NCBI RefSeq assembly: GCF_021726515.1
Contig: NZ_JAKKCJ010000001.1
Coordinates: forward strand, 806,001-870,000
Length of the DNA stretch: 64,000 bases
Reading direction: 5' to 3'
Source: Vibrio sp. CK2-1
GTDB taxonomy: Bacteria; Pseudomonadota; Gammaproteobacteria; Enterobacterales; Vibrionaceae
Below are positions 50,685 to 59,788 of the stretch, piece by piece. The position numbers and the translations under genes were made by a program. Below the pieces are notes generated by a model. That model was not told the origin of the DNA, did no database searches, and saw only the letters and a program-made list of their open reading frames with translations. Within the stretch, counting starts at the first letter, position 1, and every line of letters starts with the position of its first letter.

Positions 50685-51157
50685 AAAATATTAATAGTGT
50701 CTTATTTATTTGTACTTTACTGATTTCTATTTCCTTTTCAGCTAATGCGGAAGTCGAAACAGTTAACGGTAATGACACTATTGATAGTAATAAGAGAGTA
50801 GAAGAAAGCAACATATTGCCTGATACAGAAGGTGGCATAAATGGTTTGATTGTTGATCAAACGATGACAGTACTTGGCCGAAATTTTTATTTTTACTTCT
50901 CTCAAAAGTTAAATGATAAACATGAAAACCTATCGATAAATCTGAGTGTTAAAGAAAGGCCAACTGCATTGTCGGGCAGTATTATTACCATCTTTCACTT
51001 TAACACCCCCATATATAGAACAAGCTTATCACCAGGCTTACAACAAGCTGAAACTAAGGCAGAACAAGCCGTTGATAACATTTCCGTCTACTTATTAAGG
51101 TGGAAATTAGACAGGAAGTTCTCAGATAAAACCGATCTTGCTCCTGATGAGCTTTAA
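50681..51157 (+). CDS. csgE: Curli secretion specificity factor
   Basis: This 158-residue periplasmic protein has a signal peptide (residues 1-23, ending SANA) and a C-terminal domain matching CsgE: GLIVDQTMTVLGRNFYFYFSQKL and NLSVKERPTALSGSIITIFH (in fragments), with a characteristic W in YLLRWKLDRKF. CsgE caps the CsgG pore and selects curlin for export. It is about 30 residues longer than E. coli CsgE because of a polar insert after the signal peptide. ATGA overlap with csgD couples translation. Confidence 0.9.
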   Translation: MKNINSVLFICTLLISISFSANAEVETVNGNDTIDSNKRVEESNILPDTEGGINGLIVDQTMTVLGRNFYFYFSQKLNDKHENLSINLSVKERPTALSGSIITIFHFNTPIYRTSLSPGLQQAETKAEQAVDNISVYLLRWKLDRKFSDKTDLAPDEL

Positions 51158-51166
51158 GGTGTAACT

Positions 51167-51571
51167 ATGAAAAGGACGATCAAAACTCTTATATTAATTA
51201 GCTCTGCCATGGCCGGTTCTCATGCCTTAGCAACAGAGCTAGTTTATCAACCAACCAATCCGAGCTTTGGAGGAAATCCCTATAACGGATCTCATTTGTT
51301 AAATGTCGCCAATGCTATCAACCAATATAAGCCTGATGATGAGCTGGGTTTAACCGCGGCAGATCGGCTACAAACAACTTTACAATCCAGGCTTCTGAAT
51401 AATTTGCTAGATGATGTGAGTTCAGGTAAGTCCGATGGTGGTCAATTGGAAACCGACGATTTTATTTTGAATGTTATTGATGATGGCAACGGTGGCTTGA
51501 CTTTGAATATATATGACAAAGTGAGCGGAGAATCATCTGTGATCCAAGTTAGCGACCCTTTAGGTAATTAA
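51167..51571 (+). CDS. csgF: Curli assembly factor
   Basis: This 134-residue exported protein has a signal peptide (residues 1-21, ending SHALA) and the CsgF N-terminal segment ELVYQPTNPSFGGNPYNGSHLLNVANAINQYK (in pieces TNPSFGGNPYNG and NVANAINQYK). That segment inserts into CsgG and forms the second constriction of the secretion pore. The C-terminal part (DDFILNVIDDGNGGLTLNIYD) matches the domain exposed at the surface, where CsgF helps CsgB nucleate fibres. It is between csgE and csgG, as in E. coli. Confidence 0.93.
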   Translation: MKRTIKTLILISSAMAGSHALATELVYQPTNPSFGGNPYNGSHLLNVANAINQYKPDDELGLTAADRLQTTLQSRLLNNLLDDVSSGKSDGGQLETDDFILNVIDDGNGGLTLNIYDKVSGESSVIQVSDPLGN

Positions 51572-51587
51572 TATGGAGAATCAAATG

Positions 51588-52421
51588 ATGAAAAAGATTT
51601 ATGTAGCTGCCATGGTCATGGTACTAACGGCTTGTTCAAACTCCATAACCATTCCTGATGCTGAAGAAGAGTCCCAACTGATGTACCGCGGTGTGGCTTA
51701 TAAAGATTTAATCAGTTTGCCGAAACCTCAAGGAATCATTATGGTCTCGGTGTACAACTTTAGGGATCAAACTGGTCAGTATCGACCACAACCAAACAGT
51801 AATTTCTCAACCGCTGTCTCGCAAGGTGCAACATCTTTATTAACCATGTCTCTTATTGATTCTGGTTGGTTTGCTCCACTTGAGAGGGAAGGTCTACAAA
51901 ACTTACTGACAGAGCGGAAAATTATCCGAGCAGCACAGACAAAAGGAGAAGCTTTTAATCAGGGAGATCAACTACCTTCGCTTCAATCAGCTAACATATT
52001 AATTGAAGGTGGTATTGTGGCTTATGATACAAACATTAAGACTGGTGGACTAGGTGCCCGTTATTTAGGTATTGGAGCCTCGGGTGAATATCGAACGGAT
52101 CAAATCACGGTAAACTTACGATCTGTTGATGTTAGAACGGGTAAGATCTTATCTAGTGTCACAACGACCAAAACCATATTGTCTTATGAAGTGAGCGCTG
52201 GGGCATTTCGTTACATAGACTATAAAGATCTATTGGAAGTCGAGATGGGCTATACCAATAACGAACCGGTCAATATTGCTTTGATGTCAGCTATTGATAC
52301 TGCGGTTATCTATACCGTAGTTAAAGGCATTAAAAATAACTTATGGAATCCTGCCAGTGTAGAAGAGCTTAAGAACCCAGTTTTCCAACGCTATGTTGAT
52401 GATACGGTTGAAGTTCTTTAA
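51588..52421 (+). CDS. csgG: Curli secretion channel lipoprotein
   Basis: CsgG is the nonameric outer-membrane channel for curlin. The 277-residue protein equals the E. coli length when begun at ATG 51588. GGAG at 51576-51579 also permits ATG 51585, and an ATG at 51573 precedes that site. The lipobox is LTAC, with the lipidated cysteine at residue about 16. Family motifs include SVYNFRDQTGQYRP, SNFSTAVSQGAT, LQNLLTERKIIRAAQ, GGLGARYLGIGA and SYEVSAGAFRYIDY. A terminator follows 50 bases downstream. Confidence 0.95.
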   Translation: MKKIYVAAMVMVLTACSNSITIPDAEEESQLMYRGVAYKDLISLPKPQGIIMVSVYNFRDQTGQYRPQPNSNFSTAVSQGATSLLTMSLIDSGWFAPLEREGLQNLLTERKIIRAAQTKGEAFNQGDQLPSLQSANILIEGGIVAYDTNIKTGGLGARYLGIGASGEYRTDQITVNLRSVDVRTGKILSSVTTTKTILSYEVSAGAFRYIDYKDLLEVEMGYTNNEPVNIALMSAIDTAVIYTVVKGIKNNLWNPASVEELKNPVFQRYVDDTVEVL

Positions 52422-52473
52422 TGGGGCTATTGTGAAAACTTGTTAGTTAGAATTAAAAATCTGATCACTTTTT

Positions 52474-52500
52474 AAATGCTCACTTCGGTGGGCATTTTTT
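52474..52500 (+). terminator. Terminator of csgDEFG
   Basis: AAATGCTCAC (52474-52483) and GTGGGCATTT (52488-52497) form a stem with a TTCG tetraloop and one G-T pair, followed by T residues. Confidence 0.85.
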
Positions 52501-52904
52501 ATTGCCTACAGCTTATTTAACTCTCTGGAATCTGTCCCCTGAAGTTACAGAGTATATATGTCATTAAATTGACTTAATCTGTTGATAATATTTAGGAATA
52601 TTAAAACTGAATAAAATTATGTCACGATAAAATGTATCAATGAATACTTATTTCACAGTTTTAGAGATGCGATTCACACTTTTGATGACATACTTCAGCA
52701 GAAACGCTAGAATTGCGGTCTGTTTAAAATATAGAGATTGATTTTTTTAGTTCGTGGTTGTTTTTACATCACAAATTTCTCATGAAATGGTTGTAAACTT
52801 TTGATAAGGAATTTTATCGAAGCCACTGAAAAGTCGATAACCTATAGATAAATAAGCAGTTTAGTTCTTTTTACTGAATACATGTTGTTTGTTGTATAGA
52901 AAAG
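52501..52904. other. Gene-free stretch after the curli operon
   Basis: I see no reading frame worth calling, no repeat and no coding-like composition on either strand. It may carry the promoter of the RNA candidate that follows (a TATAGA element near 52898). Confidence 0.3.
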
Positions 52905-53110
52905 CATCCTTAATGGATTGTCTACTATTAACAGGCAGTGTATTGGTAAAGCGACGAAATTAGTCGCATACCAGGTGTTCGTTTAGCTTTTGGTTTGGCC
53001 GCCGATCAGCTAAACACCAGAACACACATTGGTGGTTACGCATAGCTGGCCGTTACTTTTGTGATGGTTTTTGTAACAAGCTCAGGTTAAATTTCCTGAG
53101 CTTTTTTTAT
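52905..53110 (+). ncRNA. Candidate small RNA upstream of sbcD
   Basis: About 200 bases without a reading frame contain an ordered series of helices. A hairpin with TGGT (52944-52947)/ACCA (52970-52973) and GCGAC/GTCGC is the first. A longer one has GTTTAGCT (52981-52988)/AGCTAAAC (53008-53015), extended by GGT/ACC. A short GTTAC/GTAAC helix (53052-53077) comes next, and last a strong terminator at 53078-53108. A TATAGA near 52898 with TTACTG 18 bases before it is a possible promoter. The gene-like independence and terminator favour a trans-acting sRNA over a riboswitch for sbcD, but an attenuating leader is possible. I do not recognise the family. Confidence 0.5.
53078..53108 (+). terminator. 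Terminator of the small RNA candidate
   Basis: AAGCTCAGG (53078-53086) pairs perfectly with CCTGAGCTT (53095-53103), and seven T residues span 53102-53108. It stands about 125 bases upstream of sbcD. Confidence 0.88.
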
Positions 53111-53232
53111 GTCTGTCAAAAAAGTTATTACGGTAACTATTTGCAATAAAACCTATCGCGCATCCTTTTTTATTCAATCGTTTATGGCACAATCTCTTTC
53201 ATATTTTTAAGTTGGCGTGCTCAATATTTATT

Positions 53233-54546
53233 ATGAAAATCATCCACACTTCAGATTGGCATCTTGGTCAAAATTTCTTCACAAAAAGTCGCAAGAATGA
53301 ACATCAAGCTTTTATTGATTGGCTACTTGAGTTGGTTAAAGCGCAGCAAGTCGATGCAGTTATTATCGCGGGAGATGTCTTCGATACTGGTACGCCACCA
53401 AGTTATGCTCGAGAAATGTACAATCGGTTTGTCGTGAAATTGAGTCAACTAGGTACAACATTAATCGTTTTGGGTGGTAACCATGATTCGGTTTCAATGC
53501 TGAATGAATCTAAAGATCTGCTCGCTTGCTTAAATACCCATGTTATTGCGAATACCAGTGAAAACCTTAGTGAACAAGTAATCTTACTGGAAGATCGTCA
53601 TAAGCAAGCAGGTGCCATTTTGTGTGCGGTTCCTTTTATCCGACCGAGAGATGTGTTGCAAAGTGTCGCGGGTGAAACGAGTACTCAAAAGAAACAAGCG
53701 CTGGGTGAGGCCATTCAACAGCACTACCAGGATTTGCACGACAAGGCGTTAGAAATTCAAAGTGAGCAACAACAGAAACTCAAACGTAAGCTACCAATCA
53801 TCGCAACGGGGCATTTAACGGCGTTAGGTGTTACTACTTCTGAATCTGTGCGGGATATTTATATCGGTTCACTTGAAGCTTTTGATGCCAAAGCTTTTCC
53901 ACCGGTTGATTATATTGCGCTTGGCCACATACACAGGCCACAAATTGTTGCTAAATCTGAATCTATTCGCTATTGCGGATCGCCTATTCCGTTAAGCTTC
54001 GATGAGATCAAAACCAAAACGATTGAAGCTGATAGCTCAGAAAAAAATCAGCCAAAGTTATCGAATAAACAAGTGGTGTTAGTCGAATTCAACGAAGATG
54101 GTAAACGAATCGAACCACTTCCTATTCCGCTTTTTCAATCCATGATGACATTGAAAGGATCGCTTGAAAGCATAGAGTCACAATTGCAGCAATTTGTTGA
54201 TATTGAGCAAACGGTCTGGTTGTGTATCCATGTGGAAGTGGATGATTATTTGTCAGATTTACAGCCTAGAATCCAAGCTATGACTGAAAATCTTAATGTT
54301 GAAGTATTGCAGCTGCGCCGTAGTCGCTCGCAACAGGCTCAATCACTTACTCAAGTGAAAAATGAAACTCTGGCGGAGCTTACGCCTCAAGATGTTTTTC
54401 ATAAGCGAATGAGCCTTGAATCCTTTGAAGGAGAAGAGGCAGAGGTTAGACAACAACGAATTATGCAGCAGTTTGATCAAGTCGTTTCCGATGTCTTAGA
54501 GCAACAAAGTGGCAATGGCGATAGCAGTAACAAGGAAGTGAAATAA
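53233..54546 (+). CDS. sbcD: Exonuclease SbcD subunit
   Basis: SbcD is the Mn2+-dependent nuclease of the SbcCD complex, the bacterial Mre11, which cuts DNA hairpins and protein-blocked ends. The 437-residue protein from ATG 53233 has the phosphoesterase motifs DWHLG (residues about 8-12), GDVFDTG, GGNHDSV, GHLTALG and GHIHRP. Its C-terminal capping domain is somewhat longer than in E. coli (400 residues). An in-frame TTG at 53212 would add seven residues but has no better ribosome site. The stop overlaps the sbcC start by one base (TAATG). Confidence 0.95.
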   Translation: MKIIHTSDWHLGQNFFTKSRKNEHQAFIDWLLELVKAQQVDAVIIAGDVFDTGTPPSYAREMYNRFVVKLSQLGTTLIVLGGNHDSVSMLNESKDLLACLNTHVIANTSENLSEQVILLEDRHKQAGAILCAVPFIRPRDVLQSVAGETSTQKKQALGEAIQQHYQDLHDKALEIQSEQQQKLKRKLPIIATGHLTALGVTTSESVRDIYIGSLEAFDAKAFPPVDYIALGHIHRPQIVAKSESIRYCGSPIPLSFDEIKTKTIEADSSEKNQPKLSNKQVVLVEFNEDGKRIEPLPIPLFQSMMTLKGSLESIESQLQQFVDIEQTVWLCIHVEVDDYLSDLQPRIQAMTENLNVEVLQLRRSRSQQAQSLTQVKNETLAELTPQDVFHKRMSLESFEGEEAEVRQQRIMQQFDQVVSDVLEQQSGNGDSSNKEVK

Positions 54547-57500
54547 TGAAAATTTTAACGGTTCGCTTTCAAAATTTAAATTCCTTAAAAGGCGAGTGGA
54601 AAATCGACTTCACTCAATCTCCGTTTGCTGAAAATGGCTTATTTGCAATCACAGGGCCAACAGGGGCTGGGAAAACTACCTTGCTCGATGCCATGTGTTT
54701 AGCTTTGTACCACCAAACACCGCGTTTGGGGCTTATCTCTACTTCAAACAATGAGATCATGACTCGTGGTACTGCAGAATGTTTAGCGGAAGTGGAGTTT
54801 GAAGTAAAAGGCAAATCTTACCGTGCATTTTGGAGCATGCGTCGCTCTCGAGGCAAAGTGGATGGAAATTTACAATCTGCGGTAGTTGAACTTGCGGAAG
54901 TGGTAAGCGGTAAGATGCTTGCCACTCAAATCAAACGAAAAGACATCTTATTAAAAGACATTACGGGTCTCGACTTTTCACGTTTTACTAAATCAATGAT
55001 GTTGTCTCAGGGACAATTTGCCGCTTTTTTAAACGCGAAAGAATCCGAGCGAGCAGAACTACTTGAAGAGTTAACGGGCACAGAAATCTATGGCCAAATT
55101 TCAGAGAAAGTGCACGAGTACTTCACCGATGCCAAGCAAAAGTTAGCGGAACTGGAATCGCAAGCAAAAGGCGTTCAACTTCTGTCTTTAGAGCAAGTTT
55201 CAGTACTGAATAATGAACTTGAAGACGTTAAACAACAGCAACAGAAAAACAAGCAAACACTACAAGCCTGGAATGAGCATCACCAGTGGTGGCAACAATA
55301 CCAGGCAGCTCAACAAGCCGTTCAAGAAGCGCAGCAGCTACAAGATAAGGTTAATCAGCAAAAAGTAGCTGAGCAGCCGCAGTTGGATAAACTTGCGAAA
55401 AGCGAACCGGCTGAAAAATTGAGACAACCCTTTCTACAATGGCAACAGGCTAAGCAACAACTTGATGCAGTGACCACTCAATTAAATGAAAAGGAGCAAC
55501 AATTTTCAGAGTTTGAAAAGCAGAAACAATCGAAACAACAAAGTCATGATCAGGCTGCGGTTTCATTGGATCAGCAGAAAAAATCACAACGAGATCTATT
55601 CAAATTAATTGATGAACAAGTCCTACCGCTGGATCAAGATATACAGCAAAAAGAGAGTAAAGTTTCCGATTTAACTAGCCAATACCAAAATGAAAATAAG
55701 CAGCTTAATGCCGTACAACAAGAACTTAGCCAGGTTAAGTCTGCTTTAGAACAAACTCAAAAACAGCAGACGACTTGTCGAGAGTATTTAGATAAGCATG
55801 CGAATGATGAGGTGATCTCTCAACACCTAAATTCATGGCAGTTGCAAGTTGAACAAATGGCCCAAAAGGGGCGTGAAATAGTCGAGCTAAATAAGACTAT
55901 TCAAGCTGAGCAACAAGCAAAAGATAAGCTGGCTAATACGATCGCAGCGGAAAAAAAACACTTTCAGCAATGCCAGGCGGATGTTCATGGTAAAGAGGCC
56001 CTATTTCAAGCCGCCAATCAAACCTGGTTATCTCTCAATACTGATGAACAAAAAAATGCGGAGCAATTGTCTCAAGAGTTAGAAGAAAAAGATCAACATC
56101 GCCAATTTATTTATCAACTACGAATGAAGCATGATCAATGGTCAAAGTTATCGCAAACCATTTTACGTGAAGCTCAGGTATTAGTTGAGCAACAGAAACA
56201 GCATCAACAACTCACCGATAATTGCGCATCATTACGTCAGGCTTATAAAGCCAAAGACGCTGAAATACAAAGCTATATAAGACTTATCGATCAAGACACG
56301 CAATTTGCCGATTATCGTGCCAAGTTACAAGCGGGTGAAGCGTGTCCTTTGTGCGGTTCATTGGAACATCCGGCTTTAGAGCATTCGACGACACTGAATC
56401 GCTCGCAAGTCAGTCTTGATAAAGAGCGTGCCGAAACGGAAAAAAAGACGATTGAATCGCAAGGTATGCAAGCTCGCTCGCAACTAGATTCTACCGCTCG
56501 CTATATAACCGAATTAACGCAAAAACAGCAGCAATATAAAGCTGAGTTGAGCGACATTGAACAACAATGGCAGCAAAGTTTTAGCAATCAAACACTACCA
56601 CTGTTTACGATTGAAGATTCAAAGCAACTGCAGCTGTATGAGGTTGACGTTCCTAGACAAATCGAAGCCATTAAAATGAAGTTATCTCAGCTTCAACAGG
56701 CTGAAAAGCAATTGAACACTTGCAAAGAAGCGCTGCAATTAAGCAATTTTCAACAAGAAAAAGTCAAAGCTTCGCTTGAAGGGCTTAAGCAACAAGAGCA
56801 AGCATTGCTAAAACAAGATGATGCCAAGCTTCAATCATTACAAAGCCTGCAAGAAGATAGAGCGACAATCTATCAAACCTTGAGTGAGCAATGGCGGGCT
56901 TTAGGCTATAGCTTGCCTGACTATTCATTGGTAGAGGGCAGCCCAACTGATGTCTCGCCGTTAAGTCATTGGCTAGAGCAAAAGCGTCACGCATCGCAAC
57001 AATGGCAGCAATATAATCAGCAATCTACCGAACTGACGCACAAACTGGCGCAAGTACAACAAGATGAAGTTCGTTTGAATCAATCACTGCAAGAAAAACA
57101 GAACCTTGCAGATGAAATGAATAAGGCTCTTGCGGCTCAAGTTGAATTGCTCGCACAGAAAACACAAGAACGATTGGCATTATTTGGTAAGCGAAACATT
57201 GCAGAAGAAAAACAAGCGAGTCAAAAGCAATTAGATGAAACCGAACAAGCCTATCAAGCTGCTCAACAACAGTGGCATAGTCTGCAAGTTCAGTTAGAAA
57301 AATTATTTGGTGAGATTACCAGCACCCAAAATCAGTTTGAACAACAAACTCAAACTTATGAAAAGGCACAGCAAGATTGGCAACAAGCGCTTGCTAAAAG
57401 TCCGTTTGAAAACCAAGCAATGTTTGAAGCAGCCTTATTAGATGACAATGAAAGACAGAAACTGATCACGTTGCAGCAAGAGATAAATAATCAAGCTGAA

Positions 57501-58310
57501 CGAGCAGTGGCGTTAGTAGAAAATGCTAATAAACAGTGGGATAGCATTCAACAGCATGAAAAGGCGCTTCAGTGGATGAAGACGGATTGCGAAACGGTGT
57601 TGAAAAGCCTTCAAGAAGTGAGTGAAATCTTAGATAGCCAAACCTACCGCATTGGGCAAATTGAACACGAATTATTAAGTGATAAACGTAGGCGAGAAGG
57701 GCAAGTTGAGCTATTTAAACAGATAGAATCACAGCAATCCCATTATGATGACTGGCAATATCTGCATGCCTTAATTGGGTCTAAAAGCGGTGATAAGTTC
57801 CGAAAATTTGCTCAAGGACTGACTTTAGACAACCTGGTGTATTTAGCCAATAAACAATTGGAACGGCTACATGGTCGCTATTTATTGCAGCGTTCTGGTG
57901 TTTCAATGGATCAGAATACTGATGTATCTACTGCTAGTGTATCAACGGACGGATTGGCGTTATCAGTGATAGACACTTGGCAAGGCGATACGGTTAGAGA
58001 TACGAAGACTTTGTCTGGTGGTGAAAGCTTTTTAGTGAGTCTAGCTTTAGCGCTCGCATTGTCGGATTTGGTCAGTCACAAAACCAGTATTGATTCTTTA
58101 TTCTTGGATGAAGGTTTTGGTACATTGGATGCTGATACGCTCGATATGGCTTTAAACGCATTAGATAACTTAAATGCATCCGGCAAAATGATTGGTGTGA
58201 TCAGCCATATAGATGCCATGAAAGAGCGTATTCCAGTACAAATTAAAGTGCATAAACGGAACGGACTTGGGATGAGTGAATTAGACTCTTCTTTCCGTGT
58301 TTCTGCTTGA
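54546..58310 (+). CDS. sbcC: Exonuclease SbcC subunit (SMC-like ATPase)
   Basis: SbcC, the bacterial Rad50, is a 1254-residue SMC-type ATPase. The N-terminal ATPase half has Walker A in GPTGAGKTTLLDAM (residues about 37-50). Very long Gln- and Glu-rich coiled coils follow, broken near the middle by the zinc hook CPLCGSLEHP (residue about 600) that dimerises two complexes. The C-terminal half carries the signature LSGGESFLVSLALALA and Walker B LFLDEGFGTLDADTLD. The coiled-coil arms are strikingly rich in glutamine. It is translationally coupled to sbcD. Confidence 0.96.
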   Translation: MKILTVRFQNLNSLKGEWKIDFTQSPFAENGLFAITGPTGAGKTTLLDAMCLALYHQTPRLGLISTSNNEIMTRGTAECLAEVEFEVKGKSYRAFWSMRRSRGKVDGNLQSAVVELAEVVSGKMLATQIKRKDILLKDITGLDFSRFTKSMMLSQGQFAAFLNAKESERAELLEELTGTEIYGQISEKVHEYFTDAKQKLAELESQAKGVQLLSLEQVSVLNNELEDVKQQQQKNKQTLQAWNEHHQWWQQYQAAQQAVQEAQQLQDKVNQQKVAEQPQLDKLAKSEPAEKLRQPFLQWQQAKQQLDAVTTQLNEKEQQFSEFEKQKQSKQQSHDQAAVSLDQQKKSQRDLFKLIDEQVLPLDQDIQQKESKVSDLTSQYQNENKQLNAVQQELSQVKSALEQTQKQQTTCREYLDKHANDEVISQHLNSWQLQVEQMAQKGREIVELNKTIQAEQQAKDKLANTIAAEKKHFQQCQADVHGKEALFQAANQTWLSLNTDEQKNAEQLSQELEEKDQHRQFIYQLRMKHDQWSKLSQTILREAQVLVEQQKQHQQLTDNCASLRQAYKAKDAEIQSYIRLIDQDTQFADYRAKLQAGEACPLCGSLEHPALEHSTTLNRSQVSLDKERAETEKKTIESQGMQARSQLDSTARYITELTQKQQQYKAELSDIEQQWQQSFSNQTLPLFTIEDSKQLQLYEVDVPRQIEAIKMKLSQLQQAEKQLNTCKEALQLSNFQQEKVKASLEGLKQQEQALLKQDDAKLQSLQSLQEDRATIYQTLSEQWRALGYSLPDYSLVEGSPTDVSPLSHWLEQKRHASQQWQQYNQQSTELTHKLAQVQQDEVRLNQSLQEKQNLADEMNKALAAQVELLAQKTQERLALFGKRNIAEEKQASQKQLDETEQAYQAAQQQWHSLQVQLEKLFGEITSTQNQFEQQTQTYEKAQQDWQQALAKSPFENQAMFEAALLDDNERQKLITLQQEINNQAERAVALVENANKQWDSIQQHEKALQWMKTDCETVLKSLQEVSEILDSQTYRIGQIEHELLSDKRRREGQVELFKQIESQQSHYDDWQYLHALIGSKSGDKFRKFAQGLTLDNLVYLANKQLERLHGRYLLQRSGVSMDQNTDVSTASVSTDGLALSVIDTWQGDTVRDTKTLSGGESFLVSLALALALSDLVSHKTSIDSLFLDEGFGTLDADTLDMALNALDNLNASGKMIGVISHIDAMKERIPVQIKVHKRNGLGMSELDSSFRVSA

Positions 58311-58338
58311 TCGGACTAATACATCAAAAGGGACAACA

Positions 58339-58953
58339 ATGACAACAATACTGGTAGATAATAAAAAGCAGAAGCCCTCAAAGGTAGTGTGTGTAGGCCG
58401 AAATTATGCTGAGCACGTCAAAGAGCTAAATAATGCAATGCCAGACCAAATGGTGGTATTTAATAAGCCGAGTACTTCGATTACTAACCAATTAAACTCC
58501 TTTCATCAAGAGCCATTGCACTACGAAGGTGAGATTTGCTTTAGCATCAAAAATGGTGAAATACATGCGGTTGGTTTTGGTCTTGATCTCACTAAGCGCG
58601 AATTACAATCTCAGTTGAAAGCAAAGCAGTTACCTTGGGAGCGAGCGAAAGCATTCGATGGTTCTGCTGTGTTAAGTAAGTTTGTCTCGTTAAAGAGCGG
58701 TAATTGGCAAGGATTGTCATTAGAACTTTTGATCAACGGACTACGAGTACAAGCGGGTGGGGTAATGAATATGATGTATACCCCAGATGATATTTTGAGT
58801 GAAGTGAAATCTTATACCACTCTAAATAACGGCGATGTGATCATGACTGGTACCCCAAGCGGCGTCGGTGTGGTGCATGAAGGAGATATCTTCACTGCAA
58901 GAATTAAGCAATACGATCAACTGCTGATTGAGACTCAGTGGATAGCAAATTAA
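58339..58953 (+). CDS. Fumarylacetoacetate hydrolase family protein
   Basis: This 204-residue enzyme has the FAH fold. GRNYAEHVKEL is the entry motif, and the metal ligands can be seen in YEGEICFSI (Glu-x-Glu) and the following aspartate of KAFDGSAV. VMTGTPSGVG forms the C-terminal active-site loop. Members cleave C-C bonds of 1,3-diketo acids, act as oxaloacetate decarboxylases, or open acylpyruvates; YcgM of E. coli is similar in size. The start is ATG 58339 with AAAGGGA. The open frame begins at 58297 inside sbcC but has no ribosome site there. It may share the sbcDC transcript. Confidence 0.87.
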   Translation: MTTILVDNKKQKPSKVVCVGRNYAEHVKELNNAMPDQMVVFNKPSTSITNQLNSFHQEPLHYEGEICFSIKNGEIHAVGFGLDLTKRELQSQLKAKQLPWERAKAFDGSAVLSKFVSLKSGNWQGLSLELLINGLRVQAGGVMNMMYTPDDILSEVKSYTTLNNGDVIMTGTPSGVGVVHEGDIFTARIKQYDQLLIETQWIAN

Positions 58954-59138
58954 TATTTCTTACTTATTCAAAATAAATAATAGTTAACAAAGTGTTAAGT
59001 AAACTGTTTGCACTAGAATTCCTTGCTTAATATTTGATCTAACCTATTGGTTTTTAATACGTTGGATTTTTCTAGCAACCGCATGGTGTTAACATTTTGT
59101 AAATTAGAAAAACTAATGCGAATGCTGGCTATTTTTCA

Positions 59139-59168
59139 TTGTTAACTCGTCTTTTGTACTTTTATTAT
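59139..59168 (+). promoter_or_regulatory. Candidate promoter of the small gene at 59207
   Basis: TTGTTA (59139-59144) and TATTAT (59163-59168) are separated by 18 bases and lie about 40 bases before the gene. The preceding 185 bases after the FAH gene contain three GTTAA-type sites but no gene. Confidence 0.5.
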
Positions 59169-59206
59169 ACGCTCAAATTGATAGTTAAATTAGAGTGAGT
59201 ACAAAG

Positions 59207-59395
59207 ATGACACAAGCAATTTTAGAAACAGTTGCAACACCATCTATGGATCAAAAAACCTACTCGGTTAACGTCAAAGGATTGATGATGCACATTGTGG
59301 ACGTATTATTTGGAGCAAGCAAAAAGCCAGTGACTTCGGCTTATGACGCTTCATCATTATCTTCACATTTGCAAAAAGACCTTGGTTTATATTAA
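59207..59395 (+). CDS. Small protein of unknown function, 62 residues
   Basis: The frame from ATG 59207 encodes 62 residues with a mildly hydrophobic centre (VKGLMMHIVDVLFGA) and a polar C terminus ending KDLGLY. A GTG start at 59195 would add four residues. It is flanked by a candidate promoter and a strong terminator, so it is probably a real, independently transcribed gene. Codon use looks like that of its neighbours. I do not recognise the family; the short amphipathic helix could associate with a membrane. Confidence 0.6.
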   Translation: MTQAILETVATPSMDQKTYSVNVKGLMMHIVDVLFGASKKPVTSAYDASSLSSHLQKDLGLY

Positions 59396-59426
59396 TTCAA
59401 ACTGAGTTCGACCAAGAATGCTGAAG

Positions 59427-59457
59427 AAGCTGGCCTGATGGTCAGCTTTTTTTTATG
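59427..59457 (+). terminator. Terminator of the small gene
   Basis: AAGCTG (59427-59432) pairs with CAGCTT (59443-59448), extended by GCC/GGT around a TGAT loop, and is followed by a run of T residues. Bases 59458-59788 beyond it hold no gene that I can support. Confidence 0.8.
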
Positions 59458-59788
59458 TTATTTTTTGCGTTAAAAACAAGTCAGTGATTCTGTTACCAGT
59501 ATAGGATTGAAGTAAATTACTAAACCTAATGTCATTAGTAGTCAATAGTTCTGTTGCTGTTATTCCAACCCTTGTTTCTTTGTCATAAAGTTAGCAGAAT
59601 GTTCTAAAAAGTAACGTTAACTCTTTTATCAATAAGATCGATAATCAATAAGATAGATACGTTGCGCGTCTCTCCCCAAAAAAAGCCAAATGAGTTATCA
59701 ACATTACTGATGGCAATGGAAGGCAATAACAATAAAAAGCTTGGAATTGAATATTCAATCAATTCACTTGCTTCATTAAGGACAAGAT

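Noticed and set aside
54546..58310. Repetitive CAA/CAG-rich tracts in sbcC
   Set aside because: They encode the Gln-rich coiled coil and are in frame; no separate repeat element or mobile element is needed.
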